A program made the translations under genes and the position numbers. A stretch of DNA of 64,000 bases. Origin: Pacificispira sp040217575. Its GTDB lineage: Bacteria; Pseudomonadota; Alphaproteobacteria; UBA8366; Aestuariispiraceae. Shown piece by piece: positions 1-7,452 of this stretch. The notes beneath the pieces were generated by a model. The model had not been told where the DNA came from. It saw only the letters and a list, made by a program, of their open reading frames with translations, and ran no database searches. The stretch is taken from assembly GCA_040217575.1 (NCBI GenBank), contig JAVJPW010000008.1, positions 1 to 64,000 on the forward strand. Reading direction: 5' to 3'. Position 1 is the first letter of the stretch; each line of letters opens with the position of its first letter.

Positions 1-92
1 AACAGGAGATAAACCCCCGCCAGCACCCAGCGCTGACTGAACATTAATTTACGTGTTCCAGGATACACAAAACCAAACAGCAGAATAAACCA

Positions 93-140
93 CCGCCAGC
101 CGCGTATCCCTTCCTCAATATCCACAATGTCAAACAACAA
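93..140 (-). promoter_or_regulatory. Possible rRNA operon leader / boxA-like element
   Basis: Read on the minus strand, this stretch has a boxA-like core (TTGTTTGACA, about 137-128) followed by GAGGAAGGGATACGCGG. It resembles the conserved leader and spacer motifs that precede 16S or 23S rRNA in alphaproteobacterial rrn operons (recalled TTTGACA and GAAGGGATATGTGGGCGG). If correct, an rRNA gene lies just beyond the left edge, transcribed leftwards. The whole stretch 1-368 has no convincing gene and is less GC-rich than its surroundings. The match is from memory, not a search. Confidence 0.35.
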
Positions 141-368
141 ACGGGCGCCTTAGAAAAAGACCGAAGCGTCCCACACCGACCCGATTCGCAGTCGGCGCAA
201 GTCTTCAGTGTAATCCTTGGGCTTTCGTGCTTCAACCGATTTCAGAAACCGGATCGACACTTACCGTCCGCGATGCCGGGCAGATGGTCCGTCCGTTCGC
301 GACGGGGCGGGGTATAGGCCCCACCACGATCCTTGGCAAGAGAAAAATTACGAAAAAATGTCAGGTAA

Positions 369-396
369 TTTTCTGGGGTCCGGTTGCCCCGGAAAA
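369..396 (-). terminator. Hairpin downstream of the DUF1489 gene
   Basis: An inverted repeat pairs TTTTC-x-GGGG with CCCC-x-GAAAA around an 8-base loop. It lies 7 bases past the stop codon of the minus-strand gene at 404-832. On the minus strand a T6 run follows about 9 bases later. It is a plausible but imperfect Rho-independent terminator, because the T-run is not directly adjacent. Confidence 0.4.
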
Positions 397-403
397 CGGC
401 CGG

Positions 404-832
404 TCACCAGGCCCCGATGGCCCGCAGTTCCGCCGCCAGCGCCGGTGGCAGACCGTCCGCATCCCGGGCCGATTCCAGATCCGGCGGCGCTTCTTCCGCC
501 TTCAGATAGCGCCAGCCCTGAAACGGCCGGTGCGGCCAGGGGTCGGTCGCCACCAGGTCCGGCCCCAGCATGATCCGGCAATAGGGTTTTTCGTCCGGAT
601 CCTCGTGCGCTTCCGGTTCGAACCCGACGATCTTCTGCCGGCAGGCCATCTGTCCCTTGATGATCCAGTACAGCGACCCGCCGGAACCCAGGATATCCTG
701 CGACCGGCGTGGCCAGGTCCGGGTCCGGTGCCACAGCAGACCGTCATTCACCTTGAGCCGGCCCTCCTGCCAGCGCGCAAGGTCGTCCAGGCTTTCCGCC
801 CCGACACACAGTTTTCGGATATGTAGCGTCAT
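404..832 (-). CDS. DUF1489 family protein
   Basis: A 142-residue soluble protein that opens MTLHIRKLCVGAES and contains the run of short conserved blocks typical of the alphaproteobacterial DUF1489 family (W-Q-E-G, HRTRTWPRR, GSLYWIIKG, GFEPE, a DLVATxPWPHRPFQGWRYL block). The family is small, conserved in Alphaproteobacteria and of unknown biochemical function. Length is normal for the family. ATG at 832 is the only sensible start and matches the family N-terminus. It is separated by 78 bases from the next gene on the same strand and ends at a probable terminator. The family call is firm; no function is proposed. Confidence 0.85.
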   Translation of the reverse strand: MTLHIRKLCVGAESLDDLARWQEGRLKVNDGLLWHRTRTWPRRSQDILGSGGSLYWIIKGQMACRQKIVGFEPEAHEDPDEKPYCRIMLGPDLVATDPWPHRPFQGWRYLKAEEAPPDLESARDADGLPPALAAELRAIGAW

Positions 833-910
833 GAACCCGATATTAGTCCGAGTCCCGATGCCGTCGAGGGCGGATTTCCCGGTCCCATGTCCCGGTCCGC
901 CGCGGTCCTG

Positions 911-1411
911 TCAGATTTCGATCTCGTTCCCGCTGTTGCGGCGTTCCGGCCCCTTGAAATCAATCTGCCGGCGACGGCGGTCGGGACCGAAGAAACCCGC
1001 CGCGCGGACGAACGGCCGGGGGCGGTCGATCACCGACACCAGGCGGCCGTAGAGCGCCATGGCGGATACCGGTTTGGCGATGATTTCCGTAACCCCCGCA
1101 TCGCGGGCTTCGATCACCCGGTGCATTTCCGTATAGCCCGTCATCATGATGATCGGCAGATAGGGGTTGGAGCATTCATCGGGATTGCGGATATGGCGGG
1201 TCAGTTCGATGCCGTCGATCGGCGCCATCGCGAAATCGGTGATCACGATATCCGGCATCCATGTCTGGAGTTCCATCAGGGCCGCGTTGCCGTCCGACAC
1301 CTCGACGACGTCCTGGACGCCGAACGACGCCAGGACCCGACAGACAAGACTGCGCATGTGGCGGCTGTCCTCGACAACGCAAAAGCGCACACTGGAAAGG
1401 TCGTAACTCAT
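911..1411 (-). CDS. Stand-alone CheY-like response regulator
   Basis: A 166-residue protein made of one receiver domain. The acidic pair E14/D15, phospho-acceptor D59 (in DIVITDF), T91 (MMTGYTE) and K113 (IAKP) are all present, so it should be phosphorylatable. There is no output domain. The C-terminal tail carries FFGPDRRRR and a GPERR motif, common at the end of single-domain alphaproteobacterial regulators. Start chosen at ATG 1411; the open frame runs further upstream but without domain sequence. It lies 143 bases below liuE on the same strand and may be read through from that operon or have its own promoter. The partner kinase is not in the window. Confidence 0.85.
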   Translation of the reverse strand: MSYDLSSVRFCVVEDSRHMRSLVCRVLASFGVQDVVEVSDGNAALMELQTWMPDIVITDFAMAPIDGIELTRHIRNPDECSNPYLPIIMMTGYTEMHRVIEARDAGVTEIIAKPVSAMALYGRLVSVIDRPRPFVRAAGFFGPDRRRRQIDFKGPERRNSGNEIEI

Positions 1412-1554
1412 CCGCAGGTCCCTGTCGGAACGGAAACTGGCCGCCGACACACCGATCTTGCGCCCACGGTCGGATGCCCCCTTACCTTCCGCAGACAAAA
1501 GGCAATCTAACGGAAAGCGGCCAACCGGTGCAAGGCACCGCGCCTGCCCCGGAT

Positions 1555-2457
1555 TCAGGTCGCGCGTTTCGCCAGCATTGCGCGGCCGACCCGGGATGTC
1601 ACCGGCCGGTCCAGCAGGCCGGACGCGAATGCCGCCGCATCCACCAGACGGTCCAGGTCGACCCCCGTTTTCAAGCCGCTTCCTTCCAGGCTGTAGACGA
1701 CATCTTCGGTTGCGACATTGCCGCTGGCCCCTTTCGCATAGGGACATCCGCCCAGGCCGGAGACGGACGCGTCGAACACCCGCACACCGCGGTCCAGCGC
1801 CGCCCACATATTCGCCAGCGCCTGGCCATAGGTGTCGTGGAAATGACCGGCCAGCTTCGCAACCGGCACCGCGGCTTCGACGGCCGCAAGCATGGCCCGG
1901 GTCGCCGCCGGCGTGCCCACGCCGATCGTATCGCCAAGGGAGATTTCATAGCATCCCATGGCCAGAAGCTTTTCCGAAATGTCGGCGACGGCACCGGGTT
2001 CGACCGCCCCTTCATAGGGACAGCCCAAAACGCAGGAGACATAGCCGCGAACCCGCACCCCTTCGGCCAGCGCGCGTTCGGCGACGGGCCGGAACCGGTC
2101 CAGGCTTTCGGCGATCGAACAGTTGATGTTGCGCCTGGAAAAGCTCTCCGACGCGGCACCGAATATCGCGACTTCCGTCGCGCCATGTTCCAGCGCCGCC
2201 TCCAGCCCCTTCATGTTGGGCGTCAAAACCGGATAGGTAACGCCGTCCCGCCGGTCGATCGCGTCCATGACCGCGCCGCTGTCGGCCATTTGCGGCACCC
2301 ATTTGGGAGACACGAAGGCCGCGGCCTCGATCGCCGTGAGGCCCGCCGCGCCCAGCATGTCGATCAGGCGAACCTTGTCGGCCACCGAAATCGTCGCTTT
2401 TTCATTCTGCAGTCCGTCGCGCGGGCCGACTTCGACCAGGTGAACGCGATCCGTCAT
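1555..2457 (-). CDS. liuE: Hydroxymethylglutaryl-CoA lyase
   Basis: Cleaves HMG-CoA to acetoacetate and acetyl-CoA, the last step of leucine/isovalerate breakdown. The 300-residue protein has the DRE-TIM metallolyase hallmarks: VGPRDGLQNE near residues 10-20, FVSPKWVPQMAD, the GHFHDTYGQALAN metal-binding histidines, and the conserved VSGLGGCPYAKGASGNVATED loop with the active-site cysteine. Its start codon overlaps the liuD stop in an ATGA arrangement, so the two are translationally coupled. Last pathway gene of the liu operon. Also named mvaB in other genomes. Confident by family and by context. Confidence 0.95.
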   Translation of the reverse strand: MTDRVHLVEVGPRDGLQNEKATISVADKVRLIDMLGAAGLTAIEAAAFVSPKWVPQMADSGAVMDAIDRRDGVTYPVLTPNMKGLEAALEHGATEVAIFGAASESFSRRNINCSIAESLDRFRPVAERALAEGVRVRGYVSCVLGCPYEGAVEPGAVADISEKLLAMGCYEISLGDTIGVGTPAATRAMLAAVEAAVPVAKLAGHFHDTYGQALANMWAALDRGVRVFDASVSGLGGCPYAKGASGNVATEDVVYSLEGSGLKTGVDLDRLVDAAAFASGLLDRPVTSRVGRAMLAKRAT

Positions 2458-4484
2458 TCGGCACCCGCCTCCTCGAACGTGATCAGCACCGCCCCCTCGC
2501 TGACCTGATCGCCGACCGCGAAGGGAAGGGTCGCGACGACCCCGTCTTCCGGCGCGCGAATGGTGTGTTCCATCTTCATCGCTTCCAGAACCAGAAGGGC
2601 CTGGCCGCTGACAACCGCATCGCCCGGCGCCACGGAAACCGACATGACCTTCCCCGGCATCGGTGCCGTCAGCGAATGGTCCGGCCCGTCGCCGCCCGCC
2701 GCCCCGGCCAGCGGGTCGATCAGCGACAGCCGGATCGTCGAATTCGCATCGAACAGGACAATCTGTTCCGTCCCGGCGGAATCGTATGCGGCCCAGCCAG
2801 CGCGGACGGCCCGGCCCGAGACCCGCGCCGAAACGGCGTCTTCGGTCAGGCTGGTTCCTTCGGCAACCAGCGGTTCGCCATCGTCGATGGAGATTTCCCA
2901 GCCATCGTCCAGCGCATGCGCGGCGATCGAACGCACCGCCCCGTCATCGCCGATGTCGAAGGTAATCCTGCCGCGGTCCAGCATGCGCCAGCCCCGGGCC
3001 TGCGCCCAGGGCGATGTCGGGTCGCCGCTGTCGGCGCGCCGGGCCCCCGCGTCCCGTTCGATCCGGGTCAGGTGAATAAGAGCGGCCGCCGCGATCATAA
3101 CGTCAGACGCCGGCGCGCGTTCCGGCAGAAGATCGCGTTCGTGTTTTTCGATGAACCCGGTATCCAGCTTTGCCGCCGCGAAATCGCCCGCTTTCAGCAC
3201 ACGGATCAGAAAGTCCCGGTTGGACGAAATCCCGGCCACATGGGTTTCCGCCAGCGCGGCGATCAGGCGGCGGCGCGCCTCTTCCCGGTCCGCGCCATGG
3301 GCAATCACCTTTGCGATCATCGGGTCATAGAAGGGCGATATTTCATCCCCGTCGCGCACACCGGTGTCGATGCGCGCGCCCGCCGCCGGGGTGCGGAAAC
3401 ATTCAAGCCGACCCGTCGACGGCAAGAACCCGGCTTCCGGATTTTCGGCGTAAAGCCGTGCCTCTATCGCATGGCCGGTGGCGGCGATATCGTCCTGACC
3501 GGCCGGCAGGGGTTCGCCGGACGCCACCCGCAACTGCCATTCGACCAGGTCGTAACCGGTCACCGCTTCGGTCACCGGGTGTTCGACCTGAAGGCGCGTA
3601 TTCATTTCCATGAAGAAAAAATCGCCCGGCGTGCCGTCCGGTCGGGATTCGGCGATGAATTCCACGGTCCCGGCACCGCGATACCCCACCGCCTTTGCGG
3701 CATTGACCGCGGCTTCGCCCATTCGGGCGCGAAGGTCTTCCGGCATGCCGGGGGCGGGCGCTTCCTCCAGCACTTTCTGGTGCCGGCGCTGAATGGAACA
3801 GTCCCGTTCGAACAGATGGACCGCGTTCCCGTGGGAATCCGCGAATACCTGCATTTCAATATGGCGCGGACGGGTGACAAACCGTTCGACCAGCACGCGG
3901 TCGTCGCCGAAACTGGACGCGGCCTCCCGCCGGCAGGATGCCAGCGCATCGGCAAAGTCCGCTGCCTTTTCGACCAGCCGCATGCCCTTGCCGCCGCCGC
4001 CGGCCGATGCCTTGATCAGAACCGGATAGCCGATATCGTCCGCCGCCGCCTTCAGCGTCGCCTCATCCTGGTCCTCCCCATGATATCCGGGGGTCAGCGG
4101 CACGCCCGCCTTGCCCATCAGTGCCTTTGCCTCTGCCTTGGAACCCATGGCGCGGATCGCGGATGCGGGCGGGCCTATGAAGACGATTCCCGCCTTTTCG
4201 CAGGCATCGGCAAAACCGGCATTTTCCGACAGGAACCCATAGCCTGGGTGAATGGCCTCAGCCCCGGTATCGGCCGCGGCCGCCAGTATCCTGTCCCCCA
4301 GAAGATAACTTTCCCGGGCGGGGGGCGGGCCCAGATGCACCGCTTCGTCCGCCATGGCGACATGGCGCGCCGCCGCATCCGCATCGGAATAGACGGCAAC
4401 CGTCCGGATGCCCATGCGTCTGGCCGTTTCGATGACGCGGCATGCGATTTCCCCGCGATTGGCGATCAGTATCTTGTCGAACAT
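2454..4484 (-). CDS. liuD: Methylcrotonyl-CoA carboxylase, biotin-carrying alpha subunit
   Basis: ATP- and bicarbonate-dependent subunit that carboxylates its own biotin for transfer to 3-methylcrotonyl-CoA by the beta subunit. Of 676 residues, the N-terminal 450 form the biotin carboxylase (FDKILIANRGEIACRVIET start, glycine-rich ASAGGGGKGM loop, HIEMQVFAD, EMNTRLQVEHPVTE). A middle linker domain follows, and the C-terminal biotinyl domain carries the EAMKMEH motif with the biotinylated lysine. Start is ATG 4484, preceded by AAGGATG, and matches the family. It could be confused with propionyl- or acetyl-CoA carboxylase alpha chains, but the liuB/liuC/liuE neighbours settle it. Confidence 0.95.
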   Translation of the reverse strand: MFDKILIANRGEIACRVIETARRMGIRTVAVYSDADAAARHVAMADEAVHLGPPPARESYLLGDRILAAAADTGAEAIHPGYGFLSENAGFADACEKAGIVFIGPPASAIRAMGSKAEAKALMGKAGVPLTPGYHGEDQDEATLKAAADDIGYPVLIKASAGGGGKGMRLVEKAADFADALASCRREAASSFGDDRVLVERFVTRPRHIEMQVFADSHGNAVHLFERDCSIQRRHQKVLEEAPAPGMPEDLRARMGEAAVNAAKAVGYRGAGTVEFIAESRPDGTPGDFFFMEMNTRLQVEHPVTEAVTGYDLVEWQLRVASGEPLPAGQDDIAATGHAIEARLYAENPEAGFLPSTGRLECFRTPAAGARIDTGVRDGDEISPFYDPMIAKVIAHGADREEARRRLIAALAETHVAGISSNRDFLIRVLKAGDFAAAKLDTGFIEKHERDLLPERAPASDVMIAAAALIHLTRIERDAGARRADSGDPTSPWAQARGWRMLDRGRITFDIGDDGAVRSIAAHALDDGWEISIDDGEPLVAEGTSLTEDAVSARVSGRAVRAGWAAYDSAGTEQIVLFDANSTIRLSLIDPLAGAAGGDGPDHSLTAPMPGKVMSVSVAPGDAVVSGQALLVLEAMKMEHTIRAPEDGVVATLPFAVGDQVSEGAVLITFEEAGAE

Positions 4485-4497
4485 TGGGTATCCATCC

Positions 4498-5034
4498 TTA
4501 TCCGGTCGCGGCCTTCGGGCCCACCAGGGGCGCAAGGTCCGGCATCTGCGACATCCAGTCATGGGCGCCCGGCAGCGCGGCGGTCAGATTATCCCGGCGC
4601 CAGGCGTCATAGTCCCAGGGCCGAAAGTCGATCGCGCCATGTTCGCGGCGCAATGCGTCGATGTCCGGCACGAAGGCCTGTGCGACGCGGCCATCGGTCA
4701 AAGTGAACTGACCCAGCTTGTATTCCGGCCATTCGTACCACGCGACGCGGAGCGTTTCCGCCCAGGTCAGGCCGCGCACCATGATGCAGTCCAGAAGCCC
4801 CGCATCCGCCGACGGGAAAATGCCCGGGAATTCCCCGCCCGCCAGGACATGGGACAATTCGTAGCCTTCCAGTTGCACATGTTCGTGGTCGGCATCGCCA
4901 AGAGCCCGCCCGATGACCACTTCAAAAATTTCCGGCGCCCGCAGGGACCCGTAGAACAGCGCGGGAAGCCCCAAACTGTGCGCGGGATGGGCCAGAAAGT
5001 CCCGGCGGTCGCGGTCCAAGTCTAGTGCGTCCAT
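4498..5034 (-). CDS. Gamma-glutamylcyclotransferase (AIG2-like) family protein
   Basis: 178 residues with the hallmark substrate loop FYGSLR near residue 27 and a beta-barrel pattern typical of the GGCT/AIG2 fold. An acidic residue that could serve as general base lies in the middle (WYEWPEYKLGQF). Members act on gamma-glutamyl peptides, or on other amides for which the substrate is unknown. The gene is embedded between liuC and liuD, overlaps liuC by 13 bases and stops 13 bases before liuD, so it must be co-transcribed. No known step of leucine breakdown needs it, so its role here is open. SD GGAAAG precedes ATG 5034. Confidence 0.75.
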   Translation of the reverse strand: MDALDLDRDRRDFLAHPAHSLGLPALFYGSLRAPEIFEVVIGRALGDADHEHVQLEGYELSHVLAGGEFPGIFPSADAGLLDCIMVRGLTWAETLRVAWYEWPEYKLGQFTLTDGRVAQAFVPDIDALRREHGAIDFRPWDYDAWRRDNLTAALPGAHDWMSQMPDLAPLVGPKAATG

Positions 5035-5819
5035 GACGCTTTCCTTTTTTCAAGGAAGGAGGCGATGCCTTCCTGTCCTTCGTCCGTGGCGCGGACACGC
5101 GATATGCGGTGCGCGGTATCGTCGATGATGTCCTGCGTGATCGGACGGTCGACCGCAAAGATCAGGTCCTTCGCCTCACGCACGGCATTCGGTCCGGCGG
5201 CAAGGATTGCGTCGACAATCGCATCGACCGCCTGATCCAGCGCGTCTTCGGCGACCACATCATGCAGCAGGCCAAGCCGGTATGCTTCCGCCGCGTCGAA
5301 CTTTTCCGCCGTCAGGAAGTAACGCCGCGCGGCGCGCGCGCCGATGGCTTTCACGACATAGGGGCTGATGGCGGACGGGATCAGGCCCAGTTTCACTTCG
5401 GACAGGGAAAAGCCCGCCCGGGGCGTGCCGATGGCGATGTCACAGCAGGAAACCAGACCGACCCCGCCCCCGAACGCCGCGCCCTGAATGCGGCCGACCA
5501 CCGGTTTCGGACAGGTGTCGATGACCTGGAGCATCCGCGCCAGCAGGCCGGCGTCGGCGACATTTTCTTCGAACGTGTAGCCCGCGACACGCTTCATCCA
5601 GTTCAGGTCCGCCCCGGCGGAAAAGCTTTTGCCGTCGGCACGCAGGATGACCGCGCGCACGATGTCCATATCCGACACCGCCTCAAACGCCTTTGTGATG
5701 TCCGCGATCAACCCGTCGTCAAATGCATTGTGCCGGTCCGGGTTGGTCAGCCGAACCGACGCCACCGCCCCATCGACATCCAGTGTCAGCTTTTCCGAAT
5801 AGCGTGTCGTTTCCGTCAT
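5022..5819 (-). CDS. liuC: Methylglutaconyl-CoA hydratase (enoyl-CoA hydratase family)
   Basis: Crotonase-fold enzyme of 265 residues, expected to hydrate 3-methylglutaconyl-CoA to HMG-CoA. Visible are the NPDRHNAFDDGLI oxyanion segment, FSAGADLNWMKR, and GAAFGGGVGLVSCCDIAIG with the second oxyanion-hole glycines, followed by FSLSEVKLGLIP carrying the catalytic glutamate position. Start chosen at ATG 5819; a longer in-frame extension exists but lacks family sequence. It lies 13 bases after liuB and overlaps the next gene. The specific substrate is inferred from the operon, since crotonases are hard to tell apart by sequence. Confidence 0.93.
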   Translation of the reverse strand: MTETTRYSEKLTLDVDGAVASVRLTNPDRHNAFDDGLIADITKAFEAVSDMDIVRAVILRADGKSFSAGADLNWMKRVAGYTFEENVADAGLLARMLQVIDTCPKPVVGRIQGAAFGGGVGLVSCCDIAIGTPRAGFSLSEVKLGLIPSAISPYVVKAIGARAARRYFLTAEKFDAAEAYRLGLLHDVVAEDALDQAVDAIVDAILAAGPNAVREAKDLIFAVDRPITQDIIDDTAHRISRVRATDEGQEGIASFLEKRKASWTH

Positions 5820-5832
5820 CGCCCCGTTCCCC

Positions 5833-7440
5833 TTACATGCGGAAGACGCCGAACTTGGTCGGCTCAATCGGCGCATTCAGCGTCGCGGACAGCCCCAACC
5901 CCAGAACCATGCGCGTGTCCTTCGGGTCGATGATGCCGTCGTCCCAAAGGCGCGCCGACGCGTAATAGGGATGCCCCTGATGTTCGTATTGCGCCAGAAT
6001 CGGATCCATGAAGGCCTGGCGTTCTTCCGGCGTCCAGCTTTTGCCCTGGCGGGCCATGCCGTCTTCGCGCACCGTCGCTAGAACATTTGCCGCCTGTTCG
6101 CCGCCCATAACGGACACCCGCGCGTTCGGCCACATCCACAGGAAACGCGGTGAATAGGCCCGCCCGCACATGCCGTAGTTCCCGGCCCCGAAACTGCCGC
6201 CCAGGATGACGGTGAATTTCGGCACCGACGTGGTCGCAACAGCGGTCACCAGCTTTGCGCCGTCCTTGGCGATCCCGCCGCTTTCATACTTCTTGCCGAC
6301 CATGAAGCCGGTGATGTTCTGCAAAAAGATCAGCGGGATGCCGCGCTGCGAACACAGTTCGATGAAATGCGCACCCTTCAGGGACGATTCCGAAAACAGA
6401 ATGCCGTTGTTGGCGACAATCCCGACCGGATAGCCCCAGATATGGGCAAAGCCGCAGACCAGGCTCGACCCGTACAGTTTCTTGAACTCGTCGAATTCCG
6501 ACCCGTCGACGATGCGACCGATCACTTCGCGCACATCATAGGGCGTGCGCAGGTCCGGCGGAACGACGCCGTAAAGATCTGCCGGGTCCAGAACCGGGTC
6601 GCGCGGGTCGCGGGTGACGACCGACACCTGCTTCTTCCGGTTCAGGGACGCGACGATCTTGCGTGCGATCGACAGGGCGTGCGGGTCGTTTTCCGCCATA
6701 TGGTCGGTCACGCCCGACGTCCGCGAATGAACATCGGCACCGCCCAGTTCCTCTGCCGTCACAACCTCCCCGATCGCGGCCTTCACCAGCGGCGGGCCGC
6801 CCAGGAAGATCGTGCCCTGGTTCCGGACGATGATGCTTTCGTCGGACATGGCCGGCATGTAGGCGCCGCCCGCGGTACAGGACCCCATTACGACGGCAAT
6901 CTGCGGGATGCCTTCGGCGGACATGTTGGCCTGGTTATAGAAGATGCGGCCGAAATGTTCCCGGTCGGGGAAGACATCGTCCTGGTTCGGCAGGTTCGCC
7001 CCGCCGGAATCCACCAGATAGATGCAGGGCAGCCGGTTCTGGCGGGCGATTTCCTGTGCCCGCAGGTGCTTCTTTACCGTCATCGGGTAATAGGTGCCGC
7101 CCTTCACCGTCGCATCGTTCGCGACGATCATGCATTCCTGGCCCGACACGCGGCCGATCCCGGTGATGACACCAGCCGACGGCACATCGTCGTCATAGAC
7201 ATTGTGGCCCGCCAGCTGCGACAGCTCCAGGAAGGGGGAACCGGGGTCCAGCAGGGTGCGGACCCGTTCGCGCGGCAACAGCTTCCCGCGGGACAGGTGG
7301 CGTTCGCGGGCCTTTTCCCCGCCGCCCAGTTTCACCGTATCGACGGTCTGTTTCAGGTCGTCGACCAGGGCCTGCATCGCGGCGGCATTGGCCTGTGCCT
7401 CGGGCGATTTGGGGTTATGGGTGCTCGTCAATTGGGTCAT
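5833..7440 (-). CDS. liuB: Methylcrotonyl-CoA carboxylase, carboxyltransferase beta subunit
   Basis: Transfers carboxyl from biotin on LiuD to 3-methylcrotonyl-CoA. The 535-residue protein has tandem crotonase-like halves. The first contains RERHLSRGKLLPRERV, GVITGIGRVSG and GSCTAGGAYMPAM. The second has NNGILFSESSLKGAHF, FLQNITGFMVGKKYE and GGSFGAGNYGMCGRAYSPRFLWMWPNA split over adjacent blocks, which is characteristic of MCC rather than propionyl-CoA carboxylase. Length is normal. It follows the asnB gene by 12 bases on the same strand. High confidence from the sequence and from the liu context. Confidence 0.95.
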   Translation of the reverse strand: MTQLTSTHNPKSPEAQANAAAMQALVDDLKQTVDTVKLGGGEKARERHLSRGKLLPRERVRTLLDPGSPFLELSQLAGHNVYDDDVPSAGVITGIGRVSGQECMIVANDATVKGGTYYPMTVKKHLRAQEIARQNRLPCIYLVDSGGANLPNQDDVFPDREHFGRIFYNQANMSAEGIPQIAVVMGSCTAGGAYMPAMSDESIIVRNQGTIFLGGPPLVKAAIGEVVTAEELGGADVHSRTSGVTDHMAENDPHALSIARKIVASLNRKKQVSVVTRDPRDPVLDPADLYGVVPPDLRTPYDVREVIGRIVDGSEFDEFKKLYGSSLVCGFAHIWGYPVGIVANNGILFSESSLKGAHFIELCSQRGIPLIFLQNITGFMVGKKYESGGIAKDGAKLVTAVATTSVPKFTVILGGSFGAGNYGMCGRAYSPRFLWMWPNARVSVMGGEQAANVLATVREDGMARQGKSWTPEERQAFMDPILAQYEHQGHPYYASARLWDDGIIDPKDTRMVLGLGLSATLNAPIEPTKFGVFRM

Positions 7441-7452
7441 GTCAGCTCACCA

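Noticed and set aside
44..235. A 63-codon minus-strand frame in the left end
   Set aside because: Cysteine-rich composition, no ribosome site, and it lies across the rRNA-leader-like sequence.
1412..1554. A six-base-pair hairpin after liuE as an operon terminator
   Set aside because: A short stem with a 3-base loop and no following T-run; read-through to the response regulator remains possible.
2565..4706. A 713-codon plus-strand frame opposite liuD
   Set aside because: Exact complement of the carboxylase gene; histidine/arginine-rich antisense product.
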